From Typha latifolia (Eukaryota; Streptophyta; Magnoliopsida; Poales; Typhaceae), in contig CM034113.1 of assembly GCA_019914945.1 (NCBI GenBank), positions 6,490,850-6,554,849 of the forward strand: a stretch of 64,000 nt of DNA, written 5' to 3'. Positions 63,459-64,000 of this stretch are shown one piece after another. Both the position numbers and the translations under genes were made by a program. The notes beneath the pieces are model-generated. The model saw only the letters and a list, made by a program, of their open reading frames with translations. It ran no database searches and was not told where the DNA came from. Numbering within the stretch: the stretch's first letter is position 1; every line of letters starts with the position of its first letter.

Positions 63459-64000
63459 CTGCAAAATCAAGCAAGCAATGAAAGAATAGAATTTTACTGC
63501 TTTTTACCAGCTTGGATCATTGGATGATGCAGAGGCAATCTGTTGTTGTATTCTAATTTCTAGATAAAGGAGCTTAATATACAGGAGGGCTTGAGAAGGA
63601 TTCTTTATTTCCATCTAGAAAAATACAAGAAAAATGAAAAACATCAGTCATTGTTTTATAATTCCTTGTAATCAAAGTAAGTAGTTCTCACAATCATTAT
63701 AAACTATGCAACCATAAGCTGAAATATCTGGTTATAATTGTCAATTTGATAAAAGTAGAGTCAGATGCCACAAACTTATACTTCTTCACGAAGTTAATAT
63801 CTTAGGCGAAATTCCAGAAACTATATTTTCAACCATGAACATGAAAAAAAGCAAGATGAGAGGAAATAAAAAGTAAAAATGAAACATTTGACACATGTGA
63901 TACCAACAAAGCAATGACCATAGTTGTTCTTCGAAAATGATCTTGATTACGAACAAACAAGTCATGTGGACTAATATCTCTCCAAAGTAGATCAAGTTCT
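63459..64000. other. adenylate kinase intron running off the right edge
   Basis: It is AT-rich with no splice-bounded frame matching the adenylate kinase N-terminus on the minus strand. Taken as intron upstream of the P-loop exon. Confidence 0.6.

Noticed and set aside
63786..63995. Minus-strand frame near the right edge as the first exon of adenylate kinase
   Set aside because: Its translation is hydrophobic and does not resemble the N-terminus of adenylate kinases, and no donor in the right phase for the split Gly codon was seen.

Overview
The window is nuclear DNA of a flowering plant. The evidence is spliced genes with GT-AG introns in AT-rich DNA, plant-type single-chain urease, degenerate Ty1/copia and Ty3 LTR retrotransposons, and CT/GA microsatellites. 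The clade cannot be fixed from what is seen. No operon, CRISPR array or tRNA gene was recognised.

Layout. (1) 1-8700: no complete gene. It holds a Ty1/copia element (765-6142, minus strand, 132-bp LTRs, 5-bp target duplication), a MITE-like element near 7.3-7.7 kb and a possible minus-strand promoter with a non-coding first exon near 8.55-8.68 kb. (2) 8.7-11.7 kb: AT-rich intergenic DNA. (3) 11723-38001, minus: a complete urease gene with 18 coding exons and a deduced 838-residue protein. About 26 kb of genomic span carries 2.5 kb of coding sequence. Its introns hold a second copia element (28255-32772), a collapsed Ty3 chromovirus (22739-23767), an LTR/PBS fragment near 24.16 kb, an LTR/PBS fragment ending near 37.65 kb, and GTTCGAAC-rich repeats. 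(4) 38.4-41.3 kb: AT-rich spacer between divergent genes. (5) 41375-50364, plus: a complete M18 aspartyl aminopeptidase gene, 11 exons, 476 residues. (6) 51735-57309, minus: a complete RAD21/SCC1-type cohesin kleisin gene, 13 exons, 600 residues, with a MITE in intron 1. (7) 57.5-60.1 kb: AT-rich spacer. (8) 60160 to the right edge, minus: the 3' five exons of an adenylate kinase gene whose first exon(s) lie beyond the window.

The four genes are ordinary housekeeping genes with no shared pathway: nitrogen recycling from urea, peptide turnover, chromosome cohesion and adenylate balance. All exon models were built by hand from splice sites, frame and family knowledge. Every junction keeps frame, and the urease and aminopeptidase models reproduce all expected metal and catalytic residues. 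No undescribed biological system was found. The points most worth a second look are a GC-AG intron in urease, the compact copia element with near-identical LTRs but a broken coding region, the collapsed chromovirus, GA tracts touching the start codons of two neighbouring genes, and unclassified repeats inside introns.
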